In this document: positions 8,084-15,359 of the stretch, piece by piece
Layout: each line of letters starts with the position of its first letter
How positions within the stretch are numbered: the first letter of the stretch is position 1
Assembly (NCBI GenBank): GCA_964369975.1
Contig: CAYJFZ010000001.1
Span: 1-64,000 of the forward strand
DNA from: RGIG3102 sp964369975
GTDB taxonomy: Bacteria > Bacillota > Clostridia > Oscillospirales > Ruminococcaceae
Reading direction: 5' to 3'
Length of the DNA stretch: 64,000 nucleotides
The notes under the pieces: generated by a model
Database searches by the model: none
What the model was told of the DNA's origin: nothing
The model's input: only the letters and a program-made list of their open reading frames with translations
Translations under genes and position numbers: made by a program

Positions 8084-8350
8084 TAAATAAAAACACCCCT
8101 GTGGGTGCTTTTTTATTTTGGTGAGGATGAATGGACTTGCTTTTTTGCGAAAAAGCTGTGCCAGTTAAAACAGTCCACCGGACTGTTTCTAATAGCCGGC
8201 TTTCAAGTCCATTTTAAGTAAATAAAAACACCCCTGTGGGCGTTTTTATTTTGGTGAGGATGAATGGACTTGCTTTTTTGCGAAAAGCTGTGCCAGTTAA
8301 AACAGTCCACCGGACTGTTTCTAAGAGCCGGCTTTCAAGTCCATTTTAAG
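8084..8350 (-). repeat. Tandem array of tRNA-Val 3' ends plus terminator
   Basis: Two tandem units of 135 bp (8084-8218) and 132 bp (8219-8350), nearly identical, lie directly downstream of tRNA-Val. On the minus strand each ends with the same 21 nt as the tRNA: C56 of the T-loop through the acceptor strand, discriminator and CCA. The same terminator hairpin follows. The other 83-84 bp of each unit (8130-8213 and 8263-8345) has 10-bp inverted ends, AATGGACTTG and CAAGTCCATT, and encloses a long hairpin (AAACAGTCC, GGACTGTTT) and a short one (GCTTTT with AAAAGC). The ends coincide with the tRNA sequence, as at attachment sites of tRNA-targeting elements. Confidence 0.9.
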
Positions 8351-8355
8351 TAAAT

Positions 8356-8379
8356 AAAAACACCCCTGTGGGTGTTTTT
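8356..8379 (-). terminator. Terminator of tRNA-Val
   Basis: A 10-bp stem (AAAAACACCC with GGGTGTTTTT) and 4-nt loop, 4 nt after the CCA end, with a T-rich tail on the minus strand. Slightly degenerate copies occur in the array at 8224-8247 and 8089-8112. Confidence 0.9.
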
Positions 8380-8383
8380 ATTT

Positions 8384-8460
8384 TGGTGAGGATGAATGGA
8401 CTTGAACCATCGGCCCCTTGCATGTCAAGCAAGTACTCTAACCAGCTGAGCTACACCCTC
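8384..8460 (-). tRNA. tRNA-Val (anticodon GAC)
   Basis: The 77-nt gene includes an encoded CCA. The acceptor stem pairs GAGGGTG with CATCCTC (one G.U), the anticodon stem is CTTGC/GCAAG with loop TTGACAT, giving GAC for valine. The T arm is GATGG/CCATT with loop TTCAAGT. It has its own promoter upstream and terminator downstream. The repeat array begins just past its 3' end and duplicates its last 21 nt. Confidence 0.97.
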
Positions 8461-8474
8461 AAAGATTTATATTT

Positions 8475-8502
8475 ATTATACTATATTTTTATAAAAAATC
8501 AA
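8475..8502 (-). promoter_or_regulatory. Promoter of tRNA-Val
   Basis: On the minus strand TTGATT, a 16-bp spacer and TATAAT, ending about 15 bp before the tRNA 5' end. Confidence 0.75.
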
Positions 8503-8528
8503 CTTTTAAATTCATAATTTTACACCTA

Positions 8529-8557
8529 TTGTAAGTATTAATGGTATATGCTATAAT
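8529..8557 (+). promoter_or_regulatory. Promoter of ABC exporter operon
   Basis: TTGTAA, a 17-bp spacer and TATAAT. Transcription from here gives a leader of about 200 nt before the ABC ATPase gene, which holds the structured element at 8594-8719. Confidence 0.75.
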
Positions 8558-8593
8558 CTTTTTAATATCTATATATAAGAATAAAAGTATCCC

Positions 8594-8719
8594 TACTAAA
8601 GCCTTATGAGAAGTTTTAGTATATTATGATATATTTATTTTTATATTATACATAAAATCCGTGTTAAAAAGTTTTGTATTAACTGTAGCACACCTCGCAT
8701 AAGCCCTGCGTGGATTTTA
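8594..8719 (+). ncRNA. Structured 5' leader of ABC exporter (candidate riboregulator)
   Basis: Hairpin 1 pairs TACTAAA (8594-8600) with TTTAGTA (8615-8621). A second domain closes with TAAAATCC (8653-8660) and GGATTTTA (8712-8719), 8 bp without mismatch. Inside it are two arms: GTTAA/TTAAC extended by GTG/CAC, and CGCA/TGCG (8696-8710), a three-way junction. Loop 1 contains CTTATG (8603-8608), complementary to CATAAG (8698-8703) in the last arm, so a kissing or switching contact is possible. I do not recognise a known riboswitch class. There is no clear terminator before the ribosome site, so control of translation would be more likely than attenuation. Structure is seen; function is inference. 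Confidence 0.45.
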
Positions 8720-8764
8720 CTACTTTTACCTAAGGTATATTATTAAGAATTAAGGAGTTTTTAT

Positions 8765-9637
8765 ATGATTGAAATGAATAATGTATCCTTTACTTACCCT
8801 TCAAAAAAAGGAATTTTTGATATTAATTTTTCTGTAGAAGAAGGTACAGTAACTGGATATTTAGGCCCTAATGGTGCTGGGAAAACTTCAACTATTAGAA
8901 TTTTGTTAGGCTTTATGAAAGCACAAAAAGGCCAAAGCAAAATAGGAGGTCTTGATTGCTTTAACAAAAGCAATATTATAAAAAATACAGTTGGCTATAT
9001 CCCCGGAGAGATAGCTTTTTCTTCGCATTTAAAAGCAAGGGAGTATTTAATTTATCAAGCAGACTTGCGCAAAATGAAAGATTATTCTAAAATGAATGAA
9101 TTAATTGATCGCTTTGAGCTTGATGTAAGCGGAAAAATTAAAAAACTATCAAAGGGAACAAAGCAAAAACTTGCCATAGTTTCAGCTTTTATGCACAGCC
9201 CTGATACTTTAATTTTAGATGAGCCTACAAGCGGGCTTGACCCATTAATGCAAAATGAATTTATTTCATTAATTCAAGAAGAAAAGAAAAAAGGCACAAC
9301 CATACTTTTATCTTCTCATAGTTTTGAAGAAGTACAAAAAACCTGTGATGATGTAATTATAATTAAAGATGGTAGAATTATAAAACAGCAAGATATTCAC
9401 TCCCTTTCTTCTTCACAAAGAAAGGCTTACATAATAAAAACTGATGACGAACAAGCTTTAAAAAGCTTAGGCTATGAAATCGGAAAAACGACATCTTTTG
9501 GCACTGAAATCTTTATACAAGCAGATAAAACAGATGCCTTTTTAAAAGACTTATCAAAATTAAAAATAACTTCCATAGACTCAAAAACTCAAAATCTTGA
9601 AGATATATTTTTAAATTATTATACTAAAAGGAGCTAA
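8765..9637 (+). CDS. ABC transporter ATP-binding protein (BcrA/CcmA/NatA type)
   Basis: ATPase subunit of an ABC-2 type exporter, 290 residues. Walker A GPNGAGKT lies near 34-41, the signature LSKGTKQK near 123-130, Walker B LILDEPTSGLD near 147-157, and the switch His in LSSHSFEEV near 180. The C-terminal extension (about 215-290) is typical of drug and lantibiotic exporters and NatA-like proteins. It starts after a TAAGGAG ribosome site and is followed after 3 bp by the permease gene. It probably works as a homodimer with two copies of that permease. Substrate unknown: a toxic peptide, an antibiotic or sodium are the family options. Confidence 0.92.
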   Translation: MIEMNNVSFTYPSKKGIFDINFSVEEGTVTGYLGPNGAGKTSTIRILLGFMKAQKGQSKIGGLDCFNKSNIIKNTVGYIPGEIAFSSHLKAREYLIYQADLRKMKDYSKMNELIDRFELDVSGKIKKLSKGTKQKLAIVSAFMHSPDTLILDEPTSGLDPLMQNEFISLIQEEKKKGTTILLSSHSFEEVQKTCDDVIIIKDGRIIKQQDIHSLSSSQRKAYIIKTDDEQALKSLGYEIGKTTSFGTEIFIQADKTDAFLKDLSKLKITSIDSKTQNLEDIFLNYYTKRS

Positions 9638-9640
9638 TTT

Positions 9641-10435
9641 ATGAATTTTGTTATTTTTAAGGATACATTTAAAAGAAATTATAAACTTATGATTTTCTTT
9701 TGCATGATTTTAAGTTTATATCTAAGTGCGATTATATATTTTATCGAGCCTGAGGATATGGCATCAATTGCTGATGTTTTTGGTCTTGCTGAAGGACTTT
9801 TAGGGCCTTTAGGAATAAACTTAAATGAATTTACCTCCCCTTTAAACTATACTGCCTCTGTATTTTTTGGCATTTTAATGTCCGCTTTTACCTTAGCTTT
9901 TTATACTATTCAAAATCAAGGATTATTAGTAAAAAGAGTAGATGATTCATCAATTGTAGACACTTTAGCTATGCCTGTAAAAAGAAGTGAGTTTGTAATA
10001 GCAAAAATAGTTTATCTTCTTTTTTCAATGTCCATTTTATTTTTAGCTATATTCTTAACAGGTGCTTTTCAGCTATCATTATTAGGGGATTTTGAAGTAG
10101 GTAAATACTTATTATTAGTAGTTGTTTCATATTTGCTTTGCACTTTCGTTGCAATGGTTTCATTCTTTTTATCCGTTTTATTTTGCACTTCTTCTTTAGG
10201 GGCTAATTTAAGTGTAGCTGTGCCTTTAACTTTTTTAATAACTGAGGTTATTGCAGGAGTTAGCGAAGATATTTCTTTTTTATCTCATTTTACTCCTTTT
10301 GGCTACCTTGACAGCGTAGGCATAGTAACGGGTGAAGTAAATACTTCTTACTTAATGGGATTTTTCTTTATTGGTATTTTAGTTTTAAGCGTTTTAAGTG
10401 TTAAGGTTTTTGATAATAAGAATTTGCCAATATAA
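9641..10435 (+). CDS. ABC-2 type transporter permease
   Basis: Membrane subunit of the exporter, 264 residues with six hydrophobic segments (about 17-37, 70-95, 125-148, 160-182, 190-208, 238-255). The first extracellular stretch between helices 1 and 2 is acidic, followed by a cytoplasmic part with AMPVKRSEFVIAKI, the coupling-helix region common to ABC-2 permeases. It has a GGAGC ribosome site inside the end of the ATPase gene. The pair has its own promoter and leader and is followed by a terminator. Confidence 0.88.
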   Translation: MNFVIFKDTFKRNYKLMIFFCMILSLYLSAIIYFIEPEDMASIADVFGLAEGLLGPLGINLNEFTSPLNYTASVFFGILMSAFTLAFYTIQNQGLLVKRVDDSSIVDTLAMPVKRSEFVIAKIVYLLFSMSILFLAIFLTGAFQLSLLGDFEVGKYLLLVVVSYLLCTFVAMVSFFLSVLFCTSSLGANLSVAVPLTFLITEVIAGVSEDISFLSHFTPFGYLDSVGIVTGEVNTSYLMGFFFIGILVLSVLSVKVFDNKNLPI

Positions 10436-10787
10436 ACTTTTTAGTAAAATGAGTATTTTAAAATTTTACCATTCTAAAAGTAAATTTTATGTTTTGATAT
10501 ATTCATAAATTAATTTTATTACTAAAGTTTTATATTTACATTATTATAAAATTATATATTAAAAATAAAAATTCAAGGCTTTTGCCTTGAATTTTTTATA
10601 TGCTTAAAATTTATGAAATTAGTTAAATCTTATATCATTAAAACTTCTACTACACTTTAAATTATTTTGCTTTTATATAAAATTTAAAGAAAATTCAACT
10701 TGTGGTTTAATTTTTATGGTATAATAGTATTAATTGATTATTTAATATTTTATTATTTTTGATATTATAAATACAGAAGGGGTTTTT
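10436..10787. other. Intergenic region, exporter to HTH-methyltransferase
   Basis: AT-rich spacer of 352 bp. It contains the exporter terminator (10567-10596) and, at 10720-10725, a TATAAT -10 box preceded by TATGG for the next gene. A clear -35 hexamer is not seen. No reading frame is supported. Confidence 0.6.
10567..10596 (+). terminator. Terminator after ABC exporter
   Basis: A 13-bp stem, AAAAATTCAAGGC with GCCTTGAATTTTT, loop TTTT, about 130 bp after the permease stop. The same stem, in reverse orientation (loop AAAA), occurs at 13087-13118. Confidence 0.8.
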
Positions 10788-11579
10788 ATGAATAATTTAG
10801 CTAATAATATAAAAAAGTTAAGAAAAGAAAAAGGGATAACTCAAAAAGAGCTTGCAGACATTCTTAATATTAGTTTTCAAGCCATTTCAAAATGGGAAAA
10901 CGCAAAGGCACAACCTGAAATATCTTATTTAATTAAACTTTGTGATGTACTTTACTCTGATTTGAACTCTCTTTTAGGATATAAGCCTACAAGTGAGGCT
11001 CGTGATATTCACAGTGTTCATTATAAAACTAATGACTCTCATTTGAAATTGAATCCGTCTAAATTAGCAGTTGAAGTGTTAAATTTAAAATCAGGTGCTG
11101 ATATATCCATTTGTGATATAGCTTGTGGGAACGGACATAATTCTATCTTTTTTGCCCGCAACGGCTACAAGGTTACAAGTGTTGATTTACTAAAAGATTT
11201 AGTTGAAAAAGTAACAACTATTGCCAATACTGCAAATATATCTTTAAATGCCTATACCTGCAATATTTTAGAATACCGCTCTTTCTCAAAATTTGATATA
11301 TTATTTTGCGAAAATTTTATAAACTACATTCCAAAACCTAAAAGAAAAGAAGTATTTTCATACTGGAAAAGTATTTTAAATGAGGATGGGATAATCATTT
11401 TAAATGCGAAAATTAAAAAGCCATTTTTAAACTTTACTTACAATGAATATACTCTCCCCTTTTATTCAGGAGAGCTCATGTCTTATTTTGATGATTTATT
11501 TTTTATAAAATCAGAAGAAATATACAAAGACGGTGAGTGTTATAATATTTTAATAGCTCAAAAAAAGAAAAAGGTGTAA
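10788..11579 (+). CDS. HTH (XRE) domain fused to SAM methyltransferase
   Basis: A 263-residue two-domain protein. Residues 1-65 form a Cro/C1-type helix-turn-helix (ELADILNISFQAISKWENAKAQ marks the recognition region). Residues about 85-260 form a class I methyltransferase with motif I ICDIACGNGH (about 107-116), an acidic VTSVD (about 127-131) and a CNIL segment. It resembles TehB/UbiE-like small-molecule methyltransferases rather than DNA or RNA enzymes. The methyl acceptor is unknown. It is coupled, with a 3-bp gap, to an MTA/SAH deaminase, which would remove the S-adenosylhomocysteine product. The architecture suggests a ligand- or SAM-sensing regulator or an enzyme that controls its own operon; both are inference. 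Confidence 0.85.
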   Translation: MNNLANNIKKLRKEKGITQKELADILNISFQAISKWENAKAQPEISYLIKLCDVLYSDLNSLLGYKPTSEARDIHSVHYKTNDSHLKLNPSKLAVEVLNLKSGADISICDIACGNGHNSIFFARNGYKVTSVDLLKDLVEKVTTIANTANISLNAYTCNILEYRSFSKFDILFCENFINYIPKPKRKEVFSYWKSILNEDGIIILNAKIKKPFLNFTYNEYTLPFYSGELMSYFDDLFFIKSEEIYKDGECYNILIAQKKKKV

Positions 11580-11582
11580 CTT

Positions 11583-12881
11583 ATGAATATTTTAATTAAA
11601 AATACTACTGCAATTTTAGAAGACTCAGTTTTAGATACTGATATTTACATCATAGATGATACTATTGTATCCCTTGATAATCCGCCTATAAACTTTATTG
11701 CAGATAAAGTTATAGACGCAAAAAACTTTATAACTTCGCCTGGCTTTATAAATGCACATACCCATGTGTATATGAATTTTTTAAGAAATATTGCTGATGA
11801 CCTGCCTTTTATGGAATGGCTTTTTGAAAGAATTATGCCATTAGAAGATGATATGACGCAAGAAGAAGCAAAAATATCAACACTCGCCGGCGTAATCGAA
11901 TCTTTTAAATGCGGAGTAACTTGCGTAAACGATATGAATATGACATTCCTAAAAGTGCTCGAAGCCTTTGATGAAAGTAAAATTCGTGCTGTTGCTACAA
12001 GAGGAATTGTCGGCTCAGCTAATAAAGATGGTAGCTTTGATGAAGGCTCTAAAAAAAGGTTAGATGAGTTTATTCAAGGGATGAATAAGTATAAAAATTC
12101 TAAACTTTTAAAATTTGCCGTAGGCCCTCATGCCCCATACACCTGCGATTTTGACTTAATTAAAAATCTTGCTACATATGCAAAAGAAAATAAGCTTCTA
12201 ACTCATATTCACCTTTCTGAGAGTGAAAGCGAAGTAGCTCAGATAAAGGAAAAATACGGATACTCCCCAGTTAAGTTATGCGAAGAAACCGGTACTTTTA
12301 ACACAAAGACTATTATAGCACACGCAGTTAACTTATCTGATGATGATATAGATATACTAAAAAAATATAATGTTAGCGTTGTCTCTAATCCATCGAGTAA
12401 TATAAAGCTCGGAAATGGCTTTGCTCCTATTGAAAGGCTACTTGAAAAAGGAGTAAATGTCTGCCTTGGAACAGACTCCTGTGCCTCTAATAATTCTTTA
12501 AATATTTTTAAAGACATGTATTTAATGGCTATGCTTCATAAAGGAAAACTAAAAAATCCAACTACTATTACCCCAAAGCAAGTATTTAAAATGGCTACTA
12601 TCAATGGAGCAAAAGCGCTGGGCATTGATGATATAACCGGCTCTATTGCTGTTGGTAAAAAAGCTGATATTATCATGATTGATAAAACCTCTGCTTCTTT
12701 ATATCCTTTAAATGACATTTATTCTGCCCTTGTTTACTCAGCTACCGGTAACGAAGTTATGAATGTTATTATAAACGGTGAGATAGTTATGGAAAATAGA
12801 AAAGTGATGACTGTTGATGAAGATGAAATCAGACAAAAAATGAATAACATAGCTTCTTATAAAAATTTTAAGGCTTATTAA
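11583..12881 (+). CDS. MTA/SAH deaminase-family amidohydrolase
   Basis: Metal-dependent amidohydrolase of 432 residues that by family deaminates 5'-methylthioadenosine or S-adenosylhomocysteine to the inosine form (MtaD/SsnA/TrzN group). It shows the metal motif NAHTHVYMN (about 58-66), the MEWLFE loop, HIHLSES (about 210-216), a His in IAHAVNLS (about 241) and the Asp in LGTDSCASNN (about 301). The length is full. It lies 3 bp after the HTH-methyltransferase gene, so product clearance for that methyltransferase is plausible. Specificity within the family (MTA, SAH, guanine-like) cannot be read from sequence alone. Confidence 0.88.
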   Translation: MNILIKNTTAILEDSVLDTDIYIIDDTIVSLDNPPINFIADKVIDAKNFITSPGFINAHTHVYMNFLRNIADDLPFMEWLFERIMPLEDDMTQEEAKISTLAGVIESFKCGVTCVNDMNMTFLKVLEAFDESKIRAVATRGIVGSANKDGSFDEGSKKRLDEFIQGMNKYKNSKLLKFAVGPHAPYTCDFDLIKNLATYAKENKLLTHIHLSESESEVAQIKEKYGYSPVKLCEETGTFNTKTIIAHAVNLSDDDIDILKKYNVSVVSNPSSNIKLGNGFAPIERLLEKGVNVCLGTDSCASNNSLNIFKDMYLMAMLHKGKLKNPTTITPKQVFKMATINGAKALGIDDITGSIAVGKKADIIMIDKTSASLYPLNDIYSALVYSATGNEVMNVIINGEIVMENRKVMTVDEDEIRQKMNNIASYKNFKAY

Positions 12882-12909
12882 TATATAATTCATAAGACAC
12901 TTATAAAAC

Positions 12910-12939
12910 AAAACGCTGGTTTTAAAAAATCAGCGTTTT
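12910..12939 (+). terminator. Terminator after deaminase gene
   Basis: A 9-bp stem, AAAACGCTG with CAGCGTTTT, closely following the deaminase stop, with T run. Confidence 0.8.
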
Positions 12940-13086
12940 TATGTGCAGTGTTAATTTTTTAATCTTGTTAAAGTTTATATATCGCTAATTAAAGGCTGTT
13001 TTCTATTGCTTTTAAAAAATATTCATCACTAAATATTTAAAGCTTTTTTATTCGCTTTTGTATCAATACAATTAAAATAGTAAATT

Positions 13087-13118
13087 AAAAAATTCAAGGC
13101 AAAAGCCTTGAATTTTTT
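13087..13118 (-). terminator. Terminator after M29 aminopeptidase
   Basis: A 14-bp stem AAAAAATTCAAGGC with its complement, loop AAAA. It sits 24 bp beyond the aminopeptidase stop on the minus strand and equals the 10567 terminator in reverse orientation. Confidence 0.85.
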
Positions 13119-13141
13119 TAGTATAATATAAATTTCAATTA

Positions 13142-14383
13142 TTAAATAACGAAATCGCCATCTTCCATGATAACTACTTCTTTACCATCAAAAGTCGTAC
13201 CTACAATTTTTGTTTTTTCTGTACCTATCATAAAGTCGTTATGTGAAGGAGCTACATTAACACCGTGTGCCATTAATTCTTCTTTACTCATATCTGCCCC
13301 TCCTTTAATATTTGAAGGGAAAGATGAGCCAAAAGCTAAGTGACAAGCCGCGTTTTCATCAATTAAGCCGTTATAGAATACTTGGCCCATTTTCTTAATA
13401 GGGCTATTTTTTGATACTAAGGCTACTTCGCCAAGGCATCTTGTTGTTTCTGTTCTAAATAAAGCATCTTTTAAAAAGTCTACATTTTCTTTTGCAGTAC
13501 AATCAACAGCTGAGCCATCTTTAAATGTGATAGCAAAATCTGTTACTAATTTGCCTGATACCATTAATGGGAATGAAGCTACTGCAATACCATTTACTGT
13601 TCTAAAGTCTGGGTCTGTGAACACTTCTTCTGTTGGCATATTAGCAACATAAGGCTCACTCACTTTTGAAGAGCCCATATCAGCAGCAGAAGTCCAGATA
13701 TGATCTTTTACTAAGTCCATAGTGATGTCTGTGCCAAGCTCTGTTGTGATATGTAAAGATTTAAAGTTATAATCATTTAATTTTTTTGAAACTTTTCCAA
13801 GATTTTCACAATGAACTTTCCAATTTTCTACTGGGTCTGTTTCATCATCAACTCTTAGCATTTCACATATTTGATTATCTAATTTAATAAAGGCATCTTC
13901 AACAGCTAAATCAGGATATAGTTTTTTTGCCCAGTCATAAGTAGGGCGCACTGTACCTGTCCATTTTAATTCGCCTTTATGTATGTATTTTCTAACAACA
14001 TTACGCACTTCGTTTTTTGAAAACATTAAAGCTAATAATTTGTCTTTTGGCACATCTTCATTTAAAGTAGGGTTCATTGGCATTGTACCTAATTGTACAG
14101 CATTGCCTTGTCTAAAGTAGTAATCTAATTGCTCTTTTCTCCATTCTGGCACTTCTTTTAGAGTTTCTACATCGCAGTATAGCGCTCTATAATGGTCAAC
14201 AAAAGCATCTTCAAAATGTACTATAACATCTTTAGCTCCCATTTCAAATGCTTGCTTTGTTAATTCTCTTGCAAGTTCTACTTCTTGTGGTGAAGATTGC
14301 AATACTAATACTTGGCCTGGTTGAATATTTACGCCCACTTTTAGTAAAGCTCTTGCGGTTTTTTCAAGTCTTGTCTGTTTCAT
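13142..14383 (-). CDS. Aminopeptidase, M29 family (AmpS/PepS type)
   Basis: Broad-specificity cytoplasmic metal-dependent aminopeptidase (thermophilic metalloprotease family), 413 residues, normal length. The C-terminal catalytic half carries the conserved metal ligands in their usual contexts: NMPTEEVFTDPD, LGEVALV, AACHLAFGSSFP and SHNDFMIGTE. The first His and Glu of these are the cobalt/zinc ligands in the family. The N-terminal half is the dimer/lid domain. A GGAGAT ribosome site precedes the ATG. It is monocistronic, with terminators on both sides. Confidence 0.95.
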   Translation of the reverse strand: MKQTRLEKTARALLKVGVNIQPGQVLVLQSSPQEVELARELTKQAFEMGAKDVIVHFEDAFVDHYRALYCDVETLKEVPEWRKEQLDYYFRQGNAVQLGTMPMNPTLNEDVPKDKLLALMFSKNEVRNVVRKYIHKGELKWTGTVRPTYDWAKKLYPDLAVEDAFIKLDNQICEMLRVDDETDPVENWKVHCENLGKVSKKLNDYNFKSLHITTELGTDITMDLVKDHIWTSAADMGSSKVSEPYVANMPTEEVFTDPDFRTVNGIAVASFPLMVSGKLVTDFAITFKDGSAVDCTAKENVDFLKDALFRTETTRCLGEVALVSKNSPIKKMGQVFYNGLIDENAACHLAFGSSFPSNIKGGADMSKEELMAHGVNVAPSHNDFMIGTEKTKIVGTTFDGKEVVIMEDGDFVI

Positions 14384-14474
14384 AGTTGTATCTCCTTAAA
14401 TTTATTTAATATTATAATAGTACACCTTTACTTTATTTTTTTCAACAAAAATTTTGATTTTTATGCATTTAACT

Positions 14475-14513
14475 AAAAAAACCTAAGTTTTTATTCAAAA
14501 CTTAGGTTTTTTT
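14475..14513. terminator. Terminator after sod
   Basis: A 17-bp stem around AACCTAAG/CTTAGGTT with a 5-nt loop, just beyond the superoxide dismutase stop; symmetric A/T tails. Confidence 0.9.
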
Positions 14514-14521
14514 ATAATCAT

Positions 14522-15127
14522 TTAAGCGTTTAAATTTTCTTTTATTACATCCCAATCGATGATGGTAAAGAACTCTTCTATATAACTTGCTCTTAAATTT
14601 CTATAATCAATATAATAAGAATGCTCCCACACATCTATTGTTAGTACAGGTTTTAGCCCTTGAGTGAAAATTGTATCTTGGTTAAAAGTTTTTACAATTT
14701 TTAATTCATCTTTATCTTTTACAAGCCACGCCCAGCCAGAGCCAAACACTGATAAAGCTGCCTCTTTAAATTTTTCTTTAAAGTTTTCTACACTTCCAAA
14801 AGAAATTTCAAGTGCTTTTTTTACTTCTTGTGGCATCACACTTGTATCTTTTTTAGTAAACTGTGTAAAGAAGAAATGATGATTAAATACACCACCACCA
14901 TTATTTCTAATTGCTGGATTTTCATTTAATAATTTTTCATCTGCTAGTATTTTATCTATTGTTTTATCTTTTAAATCCTCAAATTTTTCTATTTGCGCAT
15001 TAAAATTGTTGCAATACGCTTTATAATGCTTTGCATAATGATAGTCAAAAGTTTCTTTGCTCATTGCAGGCTCTAAATCACTAAAGCCGTATTTTAATTC
15101 TGTTGTATCGTATGGATATTTTAACAT
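14522..15127 (-). CDS. Fe/Mn superoxide dismutase
   Basis: Dismutates superoxide to peroxide and oxygen, cytoplasmic, 201 residues. Metal ligands are visible as His30 (DYHYAKHY), His83 (FNHHFFF), and Asp165 and His169 in the DVWEHSYYIDY signature. The core GSGWAWLV is intact. The metal preference cannot be fixed: the second ligand motif reads FNHHFFF where most relatives have WNH-FFW. The ribosome site is GGAGG. The upstream region carries two inverted repeats built from ATATTATTA/TAATAATAT, good operator candidates. Confidence 0.93.
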   Translation of the reverse strand: MLKYPYDTTELKYGFSDLEPAMSKETFDYHYAKHYKAYCNNFNAQIEKFEDLKDKTIDKILADEKLLNENPAIRNNGGGVFNHHFFFTQFTKKDTSVMPQEVKKALEISFGSVENFKEKFKEAALSVFGSGWAWLVKDKDELKIVKTFNQDTIFTQGLKPVLTIDVWEHSYYIDYRNLRASYIEEFFTIIDWDVIKENLNA

Positions 15128-15152
15128 AATTTAACCTCCTTCGGTTACCTTG

Positions 15153-15180
15153 ATATTATTACCAACGCGGATAATAATAT
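15153..15180. promoter_or_regulatory. Inverted repeat upstream of sod (proximal)
   Basis: Perfect 9-bp arms, ATATTATTA and TAATAATAT, separated by 10 bp, about 26 bp before the sod start. It shares its arm sequence with the distal repeat at 15200-15233, and the two centres are 50 bp apart. A redox or metal repressor is a natural guess; the arms do not match a standard PerR or Fur box. Confidence 0.55.
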
Positions 15181-15199
15181 TTACTTAAATAAAGTTTTG

Positions 15200-15233
15200 A
15201 GTATATTATTATTCATAAATATAATAATATACT
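15200..15233. promoter_or_regulatory. Inverted repeat upstream of sod (distal)
   Basis: Perfect 13-bp arms, AGTATATTATTAT and its complement, with an 8-bp spacer. It contains the ATATTATTA core of the proximal repeat. Position fits an operator overlapping the sod promoter. Confidence 0.55.
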
Positions 15234-15327
15234 TATTTGCATATATAATTATATTTTATTTTTTAATGTTTTTCAATTAAATCGATATAAGTTATTATTT
15301 TTTTTACAGTTTATTAATATTAAAACA

Positions 15328-15354
15328 AAAAACAACTCCTAAAGAGTTGTTTTT
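15328..15354 (-). terminator. Terminator after 177-residue membrane protein
   Basis: An 11-bp stem AAAAACAACTC with GAGTTGTTTTT, 5-nt loop, immediately after the stop on the minus strand. Confidence 0.85.
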
Positions 15355-15359
15355 AATTT

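Noticed and set aside
8130..8345. The palindromic inserts as pseudo-tRNA genes
   Set aside because: They end in the tRNA-Val 3' strand and CCA, but no 5' acceptor strand GAGGATG, D arm or anticodon arm can be formed.
8084..8404. CRISPR array
   Set aside because: Only two full units of about 133 bp, no short spacers, no cas genes; repeats include tRNA and terminator sequence.
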